This document shows, one piece after another, positions 7,178 to 16,026 of a DNA stretch of 17,039 nt. Under the pieces are notes generated by a model. It was not told the DNA's origin and made no database searches. It saw only the letters and a program-made list of their open reading frames with translations. The stretch covers positions 1 through 17,039 of the forward strand of contig JASLXP010000304.1 of NCBI GenBank assembly GCA_030740295.1, given 5' to 3'. The translations under genes were made by a program, and so were the position numbers. This stretch comes from Planctomycetota bacterium (lineage in GTDB: Bacteria > Planctomycetota > PUPC01 > JACPCR01). Each line of letters opens with the position of its first letter. Within the stretch, counting starts at the first letter, position 1.

Positions 7178-8128
7178 ATGCCAAGAACGGTCATCACCGG
7201 AGGATCTGGATTCCTCGGCTCACACCTGTGCGATCTTTTTATCGAAAAAGGGCACGAGGTCATTTGCGTCGACAGCCTGCTTACCGGCAACACCGACAAC
7301 ATTACACAGCATGCAGGCACGGAAAACTTCTCCTTTATCCATCACGATGTAACCAACTACATCTATATCGAAGGCCCGGTCGACAACATCCTGCATTTTG
7401 CCTCACCGGCCAGCCCTTCCGATTATCTCAAGTATCCGATTCAGACCCTAAAGGTCGGCTCGCTTGGAACGCACAAAGCACTCGGGCTGGCCAAGGCCAA
7501 GGGGGCACGTTTCCTGATCGCGTCAACATCCGAAGTCTACGGCGATCCGCTCACGCATCCTCAGAAGGAGGAGTACTGGGGCAACGTAAATCCGGTCGGA
7601 CATCGCGGTTGTTACGACGAGGCCAAACGATTTGGCGAAGCCATGACCATGGCCTATCACCGCCACCATGGTGTCGATACCCGCATCGTTCGAATCTTTA
7701 ATACCTACGGCCCGCGCATGCGGCTCGATGACGGCAGGGCCCTTCCGAATTTTCTCCATCAGGCCCTTCACGGACACGACATCACGGTCTACGGCGACGG
7801 CTCTCAAACCCGGAGTTTCTGCTTTGTCAGAGACACGGCCCGCGGTATCGCCGCGCTGCTCGAATCCGATGAACACATGCCGGTCAACGTTGGCAACCCG
7901 GTTGAAATCACCATTGCAGAATTTGCGAAAGAAGTGGTCGAGCTCACTGGCAGCCAGAGCAAGATAACCTTCCAGCCGCTTCCGGAAGGTTATGGTGACG
8001 ACCCCAAAGTCAGGCAGCCGGATATCACTCGCGCCCGAGAGATCCTCGGGTGGGAGCCGCAAGTCGAACGCCGAGATGGACTGATGAAAACGATCCAGTA
8101 TTTCAGAGAAAAGCTGGGGCAGTCGTGA
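7178..8128 (+). CDS. UDP-glucuronate decarboxylase (UDP-xylose synthase)
   Basis: This extended short-chain dehydrogenase converts UDP-glucuronate to UDP-xylose through bound NAD, supplying xylose for envelope or extracellular polysaccharide. At 316 residues it has the usual bacterial length. The NAD fold carries GGSGFLG (8-14) with Gly8, Gly11, Gly14 and Asp32 after the second strand. UXS-specific landmarks are [17 protein letters not shown] (74-90), [14 protein letters not shown] (116-129) with Thr117 and Glu119, the YWGNVNP segment, the catalytic pair Tyr146/Lys150 in CYDEAKR, and IFNTYGPRM followed by DDGR. The sugar-nucleotide binding TRSFCFV segment (211-217) is also present. The Shine-Dalgarno is poor, so translation may be weak or leader-controlled. 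It is divergent from the recombinase and precedes the kinase by 85 bases. Discrimination from dTDP-glucose dehydratase rests on the SPASP, DPLTHPQ and WGNVNP motifs. Confidence 0.93.
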   Translation: MPRTVITGGSGFLGSHLCDLFIEKGHEVICVDSLLTGNTDNITQHAGTENFSFIHHDVTNYIYIEGPVDNILHFASPASPSDYLKYPIQTLKVGSLGTHKALGLAKAKGARFLIASTSEVYGDPLTHPQKEEYWGNVNPVGHRGCYDEAKRFGEAMTMAYHRHHGVDTRIVRIFNTYGPRMRLDDGRALPNFLHQALHGHDITVYGDGSQTRSFCFVRDTARGIAALLESDEHMPVNVGNPVEITIAEFAKEVVELTGSQSKITFQPLPEGYGDDPKVRQPDITRAREILGWEPQVERRDGLMKTIQYFREKLGQS

Positions 8129-8148
8129 AGAATCTTTCACATTCTTTT
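8125..8148 (+). terminator. Possible weak intrinsic terminator after the decarboxylase
   Basis: GTGAA (8125-8129) pairs with TTCAC (8136-8140) around a 6-base loop, followed by ATTCTTTT. The stem overlaps the TGA stop codon. The T-rich tail fits a terminator but the stem is short and A/T-rich. Confidence 0.25.
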
Positions 8149-8213
8149 ACCTGTAGTTGTTTTCTATGAGACGAGTCCAGGCGTAGAAGAAAGAGAACGG
8201 ACTAAGAAGCCAA

Positions 8214-10418
8214 ATGTCAGAAAAAACCCCCGTTGCCCAACTCAAGGAAATGATCGGACGCACCATTGGCGGCTGCGAGATCACTGATTTTCTTGGCCAG
8301 GGCGCGATGGGCGATGTCTTTCGAGCGCGACAGCATTCGCTCAAGCGAGTGGTCGCGATCAAATTTCTGGGCCGCGAATTCAGCCGGCGTAGCGACCTGA
8401 TTCAACGCTTCGAGCGCGAGGCCCACGCGGTGGCCAGGCTCAATCATCAGAATGTGGCGCAGGTCTACGATTTCGGTGAATCCAATGACGGGCTGCACTA
8501 CCTGGTGATGGAATATGTTGACGGTGGCAGCCTCGAAGACATCGCGCAGAAAGAATGGCGCATCGATCTCGGGCGCGCGCTCAACTACATGTCCCAGGCC
8601 GCGGCCGGCACTGCCAATGCGCAGGAAGCCGGCATCCTTCATCGAGACATCAAGCCCGGTAACCTCCTTGTTTCGCAGGGCGGGATCGTCAAGGTCGTCG
8701 ACTTCGGTCTCGCCAAAACCAACTACGAGTCATCTAGCGGTGACCTCACCTGGACGGGCTCGATGATGGGCACGCCGAATTACATGAGCCCTGAGCAGTG
8801 TTCGGGCGGAAAGGTAGATGAGGCCTCCGATGTTTACTGCCTCGGTGGCACGTTCTATCGCCTCGTCACCGGGCGTATGTGTTTCCCCGCGGATAACGCG
8901 GTTGCGGTGATGATGAAACACCAGTCCGAAGATCCGCTGCCGCCTTTCCTGCTGTGGCCTGAGCTGCCGGCCGGTTATTCCGATGTCATCATGAAGTCCC
9001 TTGCCAAGCGTCCTGAAGACCGCTACGAAAATGCCGCGGCTTTTAATGAAGATCTGCAGCGCCTGGAAAGCGGCCAAACCACTTCGGCCTCTGATTTCTG
9101 TTACTACCCTCCTCCTATCGATTCTGGTTTCCTCGATGACCGTCACGTGCTGCGCGGGGTCATGCAATGGGGAGTCATCGGCAACGAGCAGTTGAAACAG
9201 GCGATTCAGATCCAGGCGCAGCTCAAGGGAATCGACCGGCAGGAACGCATCCATGAGATCCTTGTTGCCAAGGACTGGGTCAAGCCGGAGCAGATGGAGG
9301 ATTTACTCAAAGCCATCCATCGCACTCGCCGGCAAAAGGTGGATGCAGCCTTTGTCAGCGCGCTTTCTGAAAAGGGCACGCTTCCCTCCGAACGCATCGA
9401 TTGGCTGCAGCGGAAGCTCAAAGAGCTCGAGCTCAGCGGCAAACCGGAGACCGCCTGGCAACAACTGGAACAGCGCGAGTATCTCTATCCGGATGAGACG
9501 CGTGCCGTTCTCCTCACCCACCTTGACAATGAACGGTCCAAAGAAGAGGTAGCGTTTATCGAGGCCGCGGTCGGTCTTGGTTTTGTAAAACAGAAGAACG
9601 CCGAATCGATTTTCGCTACGCAGCGCAACCAGAGGCTGCCCCGCGAATACCGGCGGCCGGAACAACTGGCCGTAGAAAATGAGCTCATCACACCCGAACA
9701 GGCGGATCAGATCTTTCGAGCGCGCCTGCTCGCCATCCTGGGCGAAAAAGGATCCGGTGCGTCCACACCAAAGCCGTTTGTTGCTGACGATGAAGACATT
9801 CCTTCCTCAAAGTCGATCGGCCAGTCCGGCATTCTTCCTGACCTGGATAAGATTGAGATGGAGTCCGGGCATTTCTGTCCATACTGCAAAAAAGAGATCG
9901 CCCGGGCCAGCGTGTATTGCCCATTCTGCAGGCACAGCCTGGGGGCCCCCGTGAAGAGGAAGGCTGCAAACACCAGAGCCCAACTGGCGCAGCCCAACCC
10001 GACCACCCGAGCCGCGCATGTCCAGCCTCAGACGACGCCCGGCACCCAGCCCTCGCCCGTTCAGCAAAGCCCCTCGCCCCCAGGCGCGGTAAAGAAATCA
10101 CCAGCGGCAGTGGCCGGCCGATACAGGGCTGTGGCCAGACCCAAACCGAAAACCCTCATAAACGTCCCGGATCTCTGGGTGGCACGCATGCCGGCAGGAG
10201 AGCTCACGAGACCTCTGAATCTCGAGCTTGTGGCGCAACTCATAGCAACCGGAAAAATCCGCCGTGAGACCGCCATCCAGCCACCATACACTGAAGGTGA
10301 ATGGGTGCCGGCAGGCAGAGTGAAGCAGTTGTCACGCTTCTTTGGTGCATGCCATCAATGTAACAATCGAGTCATGGCGAATGACGTGGTGTGTCCCAAT
10401 TGCAGAGCGGGTTTTTGA
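8214..10418 (+). CDS. Multidomain Ser/Thr protein kinase with helical repeats, two zinc ribbons and a GYF-like domain
   Basis: This 734-residue protein starts with a complete Hanks-type kinase (about 19-285). It has the glycine loop GQGAMGDVF (28-36), VAIK with Lys50, probable helix-C Glu69, HRDIKPGN with Asp145 and Asn150, DFG at 163-165, GTPNYMSPEQ (186-195) and SDVYCLG (205-211). All catalytic residues are present, so it should be active. Residues about 309-510 form six repeats of about 34 residues. A zinc ribbon follows (Cys555, 558, 569, 572), then a Pro/Ala/Gln-rich linker (about 585-645) and a GYF_2-like domain (about 652-710, with W655 and EGEWVPAG). A second CxxC pair (713/716 and 727/730) ends the protein. 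No membrane segment is evident, so it is probably cytosolic. It precedes the methyltransferase gene by 29 bases. The substrate is unknown; the C-terminal modules probably choose partners. Confidence 0.93.
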   Translation: MSEKTPVAQLKEMIGRTIGGCEITDFLGQGAMGDVFRARQHSLKRVVAIKFLGREFSRRSDLIQRFEREAHAVARLNHQNVAQVYDFGESNDGLHYLVMEYVDGGSLEDIAQKEWRIDLGRALNYMSQAAAGTANAQEAGILHRDIKPGNLLVSQGGIVKVVDFGLAKTNYESSSGDLTWTGSMMGTPNYMSPEQCSGGKVDEASDVYCLGGTFYRLVTGRMCFPADNAVAVMMKHQSEDPLPPFLLWPELPAGYSDVIMKSLAKRPEDRYENAAAFNEDLQRLESGQTTSASDFCYYPPPIDSGFLDDRHVLRGVMQWGVIGNEQLKQAIQIQAQLKGIDRQERIHEILVAKDWVKPEQMEDLLKAIHRTRRQKVDAAFVSALSEKGTLPSERIDWLQRKLKELELSGKPETAWQQLEQREYLYPDETRAVLLTHLDNERSKEEVAFIEAAVGLGFVKQKNAESIFATQRNQRLPREYRRPEQLAVENELITPEQADQIFRARLLAILGEKGSGASTPKPFVADDEDIPSSKSIGQSGILPDLDKIEMESGHFCPYCKKEIARASVYCPFCRHSLGAPVKRKAANTRAQLAQPNPTTRAAHVQPQTTPGTQPSPVQQSPSPPGAVKKSPAAVAGRYRAVARPKPKTLINVPDLWVARMPAGELTRPLNLELVAQLIATGKIRRETAIQPPYTEGEWVPAGRVKQLSRFFGACHQCNNRVMANDVVCPNCRAGF
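9138..9743 (+). repeat. Six tandem 34-residue protein repeats inside the kinase gene
   Basis: At the protein level a segment of the form hydrophobic-x-(V/L/I)-x-x-(E/N)-(Q/x), with flanking helices, recurs at Glu325, Glu359, Glu393, Glu428, Asn462 and Glu495, a spacing of 33-35 residues. Examples are GVIGNEQLKQAI, WVKPEQMEDLL, TLPSERIDWLQ, YLYPDETRAVLL, FVKQKNAESIF and LITPEQADQIF. The DNA copies are fully diverged, so the duplications are old. Confidence 0.7.
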
Positions 10419-10447
10419 GGCGTTGAGATGGAGCATCCTGATCGGCC

Positions 10448-11254
10448 ATGACCTATCTACGCATCAGCAGCCGTCAGAATAAACGCATCAAACAGTTCCG
10501 GCGTGCGGGTGATCACCGGCTGCCTGGCACAATTTTCATCGAAGGTACAAAGCTGACAGAAGAAGCCCTGCGTTGTGGTCTGCAGGGGCGTAGTTTCGTC
10601 GTGTCTGATTCCTTTTTGAAGAAAGGCGATACAGAGATCCTCGGCGGACTCGAGGCCGCAGGAGTGGAGGGCGTTCAGGTCCCGGATTGGCTGATGGAAG
10701 AGCTTTCAGTAGTCAAGACACCGCCCGGCCTGATCGTGCTGGCGGACAGATCTGAATCGGATTCGGGCTCTTTGCCGGCTGAAAGCACCTTCATCGTAAT
10801 AGCGCATCAAGTTCAGGACCCCGGCAACCTGGGAACGATTCTCCGATCTGCTGAAGCAGCAGGCGCGCATGCGGTAATCGTCACCCGGCACGGAGCAGAT
10901 CCGTTCAGTCCGAAAGGACTTCGCGGGTCCATGGGCGCTACATTGCGATTGCCTATCTGGCACGGCCCGACACTCAGCCAATCCATTGCCGCCTGCCATG
11001 AACGTGGCATTCAAGTCTACGCGGCCTCGCCGAAATCCCAGACAAGCCTCTGGGATCACGATTGGAGTGCGCCATCCGCGCTGCTCCTGGGGTCGGAGGG
11101 TTCCGGGCTCAGCGTCGCTGAGCTCAAACTGGCTGATGGTGAAATCACGATTCCGATGGCAGGCCGATGCGAGTCCCTCAACGTCGGGGCGGCGGCCACT
11201 GCATTGATGTTTGAGGTGGCGAGGCAAAGGAGCGCCAGTGCGGGCGAGGGCTGA
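10448..11254 (+). CDS. SpoU/TrmH family RNA 2'-O-methyltransferase
   Basis: Members transfer a methyl group from S-adenosylmethionine to a ribose 2'-OH in rRNA or tRNA, using a knotted SPOUT fold. The protein has 268 residues. The N-terminal substrate-binding domain (about 5-100) includes SSRQNKRIKQFRRAG and FIEGTKLTEEAL. The catalytic domain has motif 1 DPGNLGTILRSAEAAG (124-139) with Asn127 and Arg133, motif 2 LLGSEGSGLS (213-222) and motif 3 IPMAGRCESLNVGAAATAL (235-253) with Ser243-Asn245. Its layout (RlmB/TsnR-like with the extra N-terminal domain) points to rRNA, but the target nucleotide is not inferable. No clear Shine-Dalgarno is seen within ten bases; TGGAG lies about 15 bases upstream. 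Its stop is one base from the end of the convergent giant gene. Confidence 0.92.
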   Translation: MTYLRISSRQNKRIKQFRRAGDHRLPGTIFIEGTKLTEEALRCGLQGRSFVVSDSFLKKGDTEILGGLEAAGVEGVQVPDWLMEELSVVKTPPGLIVLADRSESDSGSLPAESTFIVIAHQVQDPGNLGTILRSAEAAGAHAVIVTRHGADPFSPKGLRGSMGATLRLPIWHGPTLSQSIAACHERGIQVYAASPKSQTSLWDHDWSAPSALLLGSEGSGLSVAELKLADGEITIPMAGRCESLNVGAAATALMFEVARQRSASAGEG

Positions 11255-11255
11255 T

Positions 11256-14200
11256 CTACCGCTCTTCTGACAACACCCGGTAGTACCGTTTGACCAGCTC
11301 CTGGTATTCGTCCGGGACGAGCTCGCTACCGGGCTCTTTGATGTTGCGCTTTTGCAGGATGCGTTTGATGCGCTCGAGGATGCCCTCGCGTGCGAGTTGC
11401 AGGTGCTCACGTGCCGCGGTCAGGTGGCCCTTGGCTTCCTGGGTTTCCTTCGAGCTCATTGCCTGGCGGGCCGCGTTCATCTTACCTTCAGCCTTCTGTA
11501 GATTCTGCTGCTCGGAGGAGGATTGATTCTGGCCTTGCTGGCGGGCCAACTGCTGGCTGAGCTTGTCGAGGTTCTTTTGAGCCTGTTCCAGTTTCTTCTG
11601 CAAGTCCTGGACGGCTTCAGGGCTCTTGTTCGCCGCCTGCTGCAATTGCTGTTCGGCCTTTTCCAATTCCTTCAATGTTTCGGTGACATCGTTCTTTGCG
11701 GCCTGCAAACGTTCGAGTGGCGTGGAGAGGTAATCCTTCTTGATGGATTCAAGCTGCTCTTGAATACCGGTGAGCGCCTGCGCCAACTGCGCTGCCTTTT
11801 CCTGCTTATCCCTGGCCTCCGAGGGCTGCATGCCCTTTGCGGATTTTGGCTGAAGGTTGTCGGACAGATCTTTCATTTCCGGCAGCGGGCCGTCTTTGAG
11901 CTCGTCCAGAGTCTTCTTGATTTCGTCGCCCACCCAGGGCTCGACTCGTTTGGCGATCTTGTTGAGTGTCTCCATGGTCGAGGCCAGTTCGTTGGCGCGT
12001 TCGACCGCGTCCTTTTGAGTTTCGGCCATTGACTTCTGCTGCCATTGCGGGACGCGCTCGCCCTGCGGCGTATCTTCCGCGGCGGAGCGGAGGCTGTCCT
12101 CGCTTCTGCGCTGCTGCTCGACCGCGGCCTTGGCCTGGTCGGCGGCCTTTGCCAGGCGTTTGCCCAGCGAGCGGTCTCTTGCAAGACGAAGATTCTCGGC
12201 CGCGGCTTCCACCTGCCTCAGGGCTTCTTCACCGTGGAATTTTGATTCCTCGGCATCCTTGTCCAGGAGTGCATTCTGGTTCTGTTTCATCTCCTTTGCG
12301 GCCGCGTCGAACGCCTCCTTTGTTTCCTTGTCGAGTCCGGCATCGGCGAGAGTGTTCATTTTTTCCGACTGCTTTGCGAGCTGGCCGGCCTGGCTGGCGA
12401 GAGCCTGCTGTTCTTTGTTCAGTTCATCCGGCTCGGACTGGCCGCGCATGGCCTGGGTGTTGAGCTTGCGCTGCGCGTCCGCGAGCTGCTCGGTTTTCTC
12501 AAGCATCTTGCGAAGCTTTTCATCGTCTTCCATCTTGGCCCTTGCTACCGCTTCATCGAGCTGCGAGCGGAGCCCCATCAAACCCTTGCGTGCCTCCTCC
12601 TGGTGTGGGACGGCTTCGCTGGGTTTGTCGCTTTCCAATTTTTCCGCGGCCTCCTGCAATGCCTTGCCTATTGGGCCGCTCTCGATCTTCTCGGCCGCTT
12701 TGGCGAGAGTCTCCTGATCTTTGGTGCGATTTGCCTCGGCCGCGCGCTCGGCCAGTTCTTGAAGTTCACTGCTCAGCGAACGGGCATCTTTCTCCAGCTC
12801 CTTTTGTTCTCGGGCCAGTTGCCGAGCGCCCTGCCCGCTCTGCTGCTGTTCCTGCTTTTGCAGTTCCTCGGGTGACATCGTCGGAGCTGAGCCACTGCCC
12901 TGCTGCTGATCTGATGGCTTCTGCCCGCTCTGAGCCTGGCGGCTCTGCTGATCCTTGTTTTCAGACTTTTGTCCACCTTGGGCCTGCTGCTGCGATTGCT
13001 GTTGTCCCTGCTGAGATGAAGACGCCTGCTGCTGCGACTGGCTCTTCTGTCCCTGTGCTCTGGCCTGTGCGCTCTGCTGTGACTGCGAAGACTGTTGGCT
13101 CTGCGCTGACTGCGACTGGGAAGACTGCTGTCCCTGTTGCTGCGACTTCTGTTGGCCCTGTTGCTGTGATTGCTGCTGTCCCTGTTGCTGCGATTGCTGC
13201 TGTCCCTGTTGCTTGGACTGCTGCTGACCCTCTTGCTGCGATTGCTGCTGTCCCTGTTGCTTGGACTGCTGCTGTCCCTGTTGCTTGGACTGCTGCTGTC
13301 CCTGTTGCTTGGATTGCTGTTGTCCTTGTTGTTTGGATTGCTGCTGACCCTGTTGTTGCTGCGATTGCTGCTGAGCCTGCCTCTCCCCTGATTCCTGCCT
13401 TTCCGCCTGCGCCATCTGCTGGGTCTGTCTCTGCAGATCTTCCTGCCGCTCGGCGAGCTGTCTTGCCCGCTTTGAAGCGGATTCCATCGCGTCCGAGAGA
13501 TCGCGGCGAAGTGCGTTGTGGAGACTGCGCTCCGCGTCCTTCATGTTGCGCTCCGCCTGCTTCGCGTGGTCGAACGCGTCCTTGTATTTTCGCTGGCTCA
13601 GAGACCGCTGGGTCTGGTAGGTCTCCTCGAGGGCTTTTTTCATTCTCTCGGCCGCCCGCTCGGACATTTTCCGCTCCTGCTCCGATTGTTCCTGCATGCG
13701 TCGCGCCATGTCGTAGGACTCGTTGAGCAGTTCATTGAGCTCGTCACGAATCTCTTCGCGCTTCTGGTATTTCTGCCAGTTGTCAGGCTGCTCGGTTTCG
13801 TCGCGGACCCGTTCGCGCTCTTCCTGCTTGGCAAGCTGTTCGAGTTCGCGTTTCGCTTTCTCCTGGCGTTCCAGCATCTTTGGCATTTCTTTGGCCATCT
13901 GCTGCATCTGTTGCTGGCGGTTCTGCTGCTGCTGTTTTTTCTGGTTCTTCTGCTGAGAGAGAGCCATCATGGCTGCGGCCTGGCGGCCCTGCTGGTTCTG
14001 CATGGATTGCACCAGGCGGCGGGCCTTCGACATCTTGTGCAAGGCATCTTTACCCGAGGTCAGGCCGTCATCCGTGCTGTAATACTTGAGATACCAGCCC
14101 GCATTCTCGAGTGGTGAGATTGCTTCGCGCAGCGCGTCGACTTCCGGCATCTCAGTAATACCTTCGGCGCGCAGGGCTTCCTCCATGGCATCGGCGAGTT

Positions 14201-15935
14201 GCTCTACCTGGCTCGAAAGCTGCCCCTCTTTCTTCGCCATGCCGGCCAGAGTTTTCTTGTTCGCCGCGTTGCGTTTGGAGGTTTCAATGTTGTCGATCCG
14301 GAAAGTGTTGGCGACGACCTTGATCTGTTCGCCGATCATCTTTTCAAGATTGGCCAGAAGCTGCTGCTGGGCCTGTCTCCCTTGTTGCTGCTGTTCGTTC
14401 TGAAGGCTGTCCTCATTGGCCAGCCCTTCCTTTTCATAAAAGCGTACGAACTGCAAAATTGATACGCCTTCTTTGGGGCCGTTCACGGTGTCGTTGTCGA
14501 GGGCATAGGCGTAATAGGCGATGATGGCGCCCTTCGGCAGTGTCATGAGCTCGAAATCAATATCGTATTGGGAGCGGGTCTTCTTGAGCGGCGGGTCAAG
14601 TTCTTTGACTGTTTCCCGAATCTCCTCTTCGCCGAGGACATAGGTGGCAAGGCCGAGCTCGGTAAGTCCAAAATCGTCCTCCGCCTGCATCCGAATCTTC
14701 AACTGCTGATTAATCTCGGCCATCATGTCCGGGTCAGGCGAAGTGATCTTTATGCGCGGCGTCTCGTCATCCATGGCGGTGATCGCGTGCCAGAGGATGT
14801 TGACGTTGGAGCGTCCCTTTCGGTCGTAGAGTTTGATGCCGTAGTGATCGTTCTGCTGCACCTTGAATTCGCCGCGCAGGACCTGGGGTTCTTTCTTGCT
14901 GAGCCGGATGGTCTCGCCGGACTTGAGCATGAGTTCGCCTTCACGAACCGGAATGTTGGTCCGGAGCTCGAGCTTCACCCGCGTGCCTGCGAGCGCACGG
15001 ATGTCTCCGGCCTTGTTTTTCTTTACCGGCGCCATGCCTGTGTATTCGGGATAGATCAGCGTCGCGCTCATGGTTTCGATGCTCGGCTCGACGAATACGG
15101 AGACATTGAAATGCTGGCTTTCGTGATCCCTTGCCTGGATGTAATACTCGAAGTCTTCCTTTACATCGCGGAATGCGTACCCGTAACGCCCATCTTCAAT
15201 CTGTCGCATTTCTTCTGCACGCCAATCCTTGCCAAACCTCTTGTAATGCAGAACGACGCTTTCCGGGCGAAAACCGCTGACCTCGGCACGCACGTCGATT
15301 TTTGTGCGGAACGGCACTTCCTTGTCGCCGGGGGTCACGTTGTCCACGTGCGCAAGTGTCGGAGGTTCCACGTTGGCGAAAGGCACAATGAAGCGAAGCA
15401 GAGCCGGCACCAGCACGGTCGGCGCAAAGGCGAAGCCGGCACCCACCAGGATGATGACCAGCAGCATGGCCACTCCGATGCGGCGAGGCCAGGCCCAGTC
15501 AACGGCCTGTTCATAAGATTCAGAGCTGACACGGTCAGCAGCCTGGTCGATAAGCCGGTCGACGATCGGTTTTGAAGAGAGCTGTTCCGTCTTTTCACCA
15601 TCTTCGCCAAACTCGATGGAAGTGCTTAATGATGCCTCCAGACCGGGCTGGACAGCTTCCACGTCAGCCGCGATATCCTGGTCGGGCCTTTCAGCCCGCA
15701 GTGGATTCACTGCGAGTTTCTTGATCGCGAACCAGAGCGCGCCGATAGTCATCGCGAACATGGCCAGTCGCCCGACTACGGGAAACTTGAAGACAAGGTC
15801 AAGCGCGGAGTAGGCAATGAAGCATGCGCCCCAGATTGCGAAAACGGAGAGAAGTCCCAACAGCAGCCACCGCATCATCTGCAGGCTGCGTGTTTTCTGG
15901 ACACCGATGACAAGTTCGTTGAGCCGGTCTGACAA
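11256..15935 (-). CDS. Giant DUF4175-like membrane protein with Gln-rich coiled-coil region
   Basis: This 1559-residue protein has membrane segments at about 23-47, 54-72 and 153-185. A beta-rich region (about 190-500) follows, with DUF4175-type landmarks: YPEYTG (295-300), AEDDFGLTELGLA (418-430) and PKGAIIAYYAYALDND (467-482). From about 505 it becomes a long helical, charged, probably coiled-coil region to about 1535, interrupted at about 855-1030 by a Gln/Ser-rich tract with nine GQQQSKQQ-like octads. It ends PDEYQELVKRYYRVLSEER, a C-terminus seen in planctomycete-type relatives. The start is TTG at 15933-15935, chosen because AGGAG lies six bases upstream and no nearby in-frame ATG fits. 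The most likely topology is an envelope protein with a long extracytoplasmic part. Relatives often sit by MoxR/BatA-type genes; none is here. Function is unknown. Confidence 0.85.
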   Translation of the reverse strand: MSDRLNELVIGVQKTRSLQMMRWLLLGLLSVFAIWGACFIAYSALDLVFKFPVVGRLAMFAMTIGALWFAIKKLAVNPLRAERPDQDIAADVEAVQPGLEASLSTSIEFGEDGEKTEQLSSKPIVDRLIDQAADRVSSESYEQAVDWAWPRRIGVAMLLVIILVGAGFAFAPTVLVPALLRFIVPFANVEPPTLAHVDNVTPGDKEVPFRTKIDVRAEVSGFRPESVVLHYKRFGKDWRAEEMRQIEDGRYGYAFRDVKEDFEYYIQARDHESQHFNVSVFVEPSIETMSATLIYPEYTGMAPVKKNKAGDIRALAGTRVKLELRTNIPVREGELMLKSGETIRLSKKEPQVLRGEFKVQQNDHYGIKLYDRKGRSNVNILWHAITAMDDETPRIKITSPDPDMMAEINQQLKIRMQAEDDFGLTELGLATYVLGEEEIRETVKELDPPLKKTRSQYDIDFELMTLPKGAIIAYYAYALDNDTVNGPKEGVSILQFVRFYEKEGLANEDSLQNEQQQQGRQAQQQLLANLEKMIGEQIKVVANTFRIDNIETSKRNAANKKTLAGMAKKEGQLSSQVEQLADAMEEALRAEGITEMPEVDALREAISPLENAGWYLKYYSTDDGLTSGKDALHKMSKARRLVQSMQNQQGRQAAAMMALSQQKNQKKQQQQNRQQQMQQMAKEMPKMLERQEKAKRELEQLAKQEERERVRDETEQPDNWQKYQKREEIRDELNELLNESYDMARRMQEQSEQERKMSERAAERMKKALEETYQTQRSLSQRKYKDAFDHAKQAERNMKDAERSLHNALRRDLSDAMESASKRARQLAERQEDLQRQTQQMAQAERQESGERQAQQQSQQQQGQQQSKQQGQQQSKQQGQQQSKQQGQQQSKQQGQQQSQQEGQQQSKQQGQQQSQQQGQQQSQQQGQQKSQQQGQQSSQSQSAQSQQSSQSQQSAQARAQGQKSQSQQQASSSQQGQQQSQQQAQGGQKSENKDQQSRQAQSGQKPSDQQQGSGSAPTMSPEELQKQEQQQSGQGARQLAREQKELEKDARSLSSELQELAERAAEANRTKDQETLAKAAEKIESGPIGKALQEAAEKLESDKPSEAVPHQEEARKGLMGLRSQLDEAVARAKMEDDEKLRKMLEKTEQLADAQRKLNTQAMRGQSEPDELNKEQQALASQAGQLAKQSEKMNTLADAGLDKETKEAFDAAAKEMKQNQNALLDKDAEESKFHGEEALRQVEAAAENLRLARDRSLGKRLAKAADQAKAAVEQQRRSEDSLRSAAEDTPQGERVPQWQQKSMAETQKDAVERANELASTMETLNKIAKRVEPWVGDEIKKTLDELKDGPLPEMKDLSDNLQPKSAKGMQPSEARDKQEKAAQLAQALTGIQEQLESIKKDYLSTPLERLQAAKNDVTETLKELEKAEQQLQQAANKSPEAVQDLQKKLEQAQKNLDKLSQQLARQQGQNQSSSEQQNLQKAEGKMNAARQAMSSKETQEAKGHLTAAREHLQLAREGILERIKRILQKRNIKEPGSELVPDEYQELVKRYYRVLSEER
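13129..13344 (-). repeat. 24-bp minisatellite, nine units, coding for GQQQSKQQ-like octads
   Basis: Nine consecutive 24-base units lie in frame within the giant gene. The units at 13201-13224, 13249-13272 and 13273-13296 are identical; the one at 13297-13320 differs by two bases, and the others by several. A partial, expanded unit continues beyond 13344. The unit length is a multiple of three, so gain or loss of units changes length without a frameshift. Confidence 0.9.
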
Positions 15936-15941
15936 AGCGAT

Positions 15942-15946
15942 CTCCT
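15942..15946 (-). promoter_or_regulatory. Shine-Dalgarno AGGAG that fixes the TTG start of the giant gene
   Basis: AGGAG on the minus strand lies six bases before the TTG codon at 15933-15935. This spacing is optimal, and it is the main reason for taking TTG as the start. Confidence 0.7.
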
Positions 15947-16026
15947 GTTTATGCGGAGGCGATGAAGCTACGCATAATAGCCGAGGGTATCCATGAGTGC
16001 ATATTCTTTACATTTAAACAAAGGTG

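Noticed and set aside
13129..13344. CRISPR array
   Set aside because: The 24-base units are contiguous with no unique spacers and are translated in frame.
12542..13726. Long open frame (394 codons) on the plus strand opposite the giant gene
   Set aside because: It is a shadow of the Gln/Glu/Ala-rich coding strand: the product is low-complexity Ala/Val/Pro-rich and no domain is visible.
14568..15575. 335-codon open frame on the plus strand opposite the giant gene
   Set aside because: It lies antisense to the well-supported membrane and beta-rich region; its product shows no recognisable motif.
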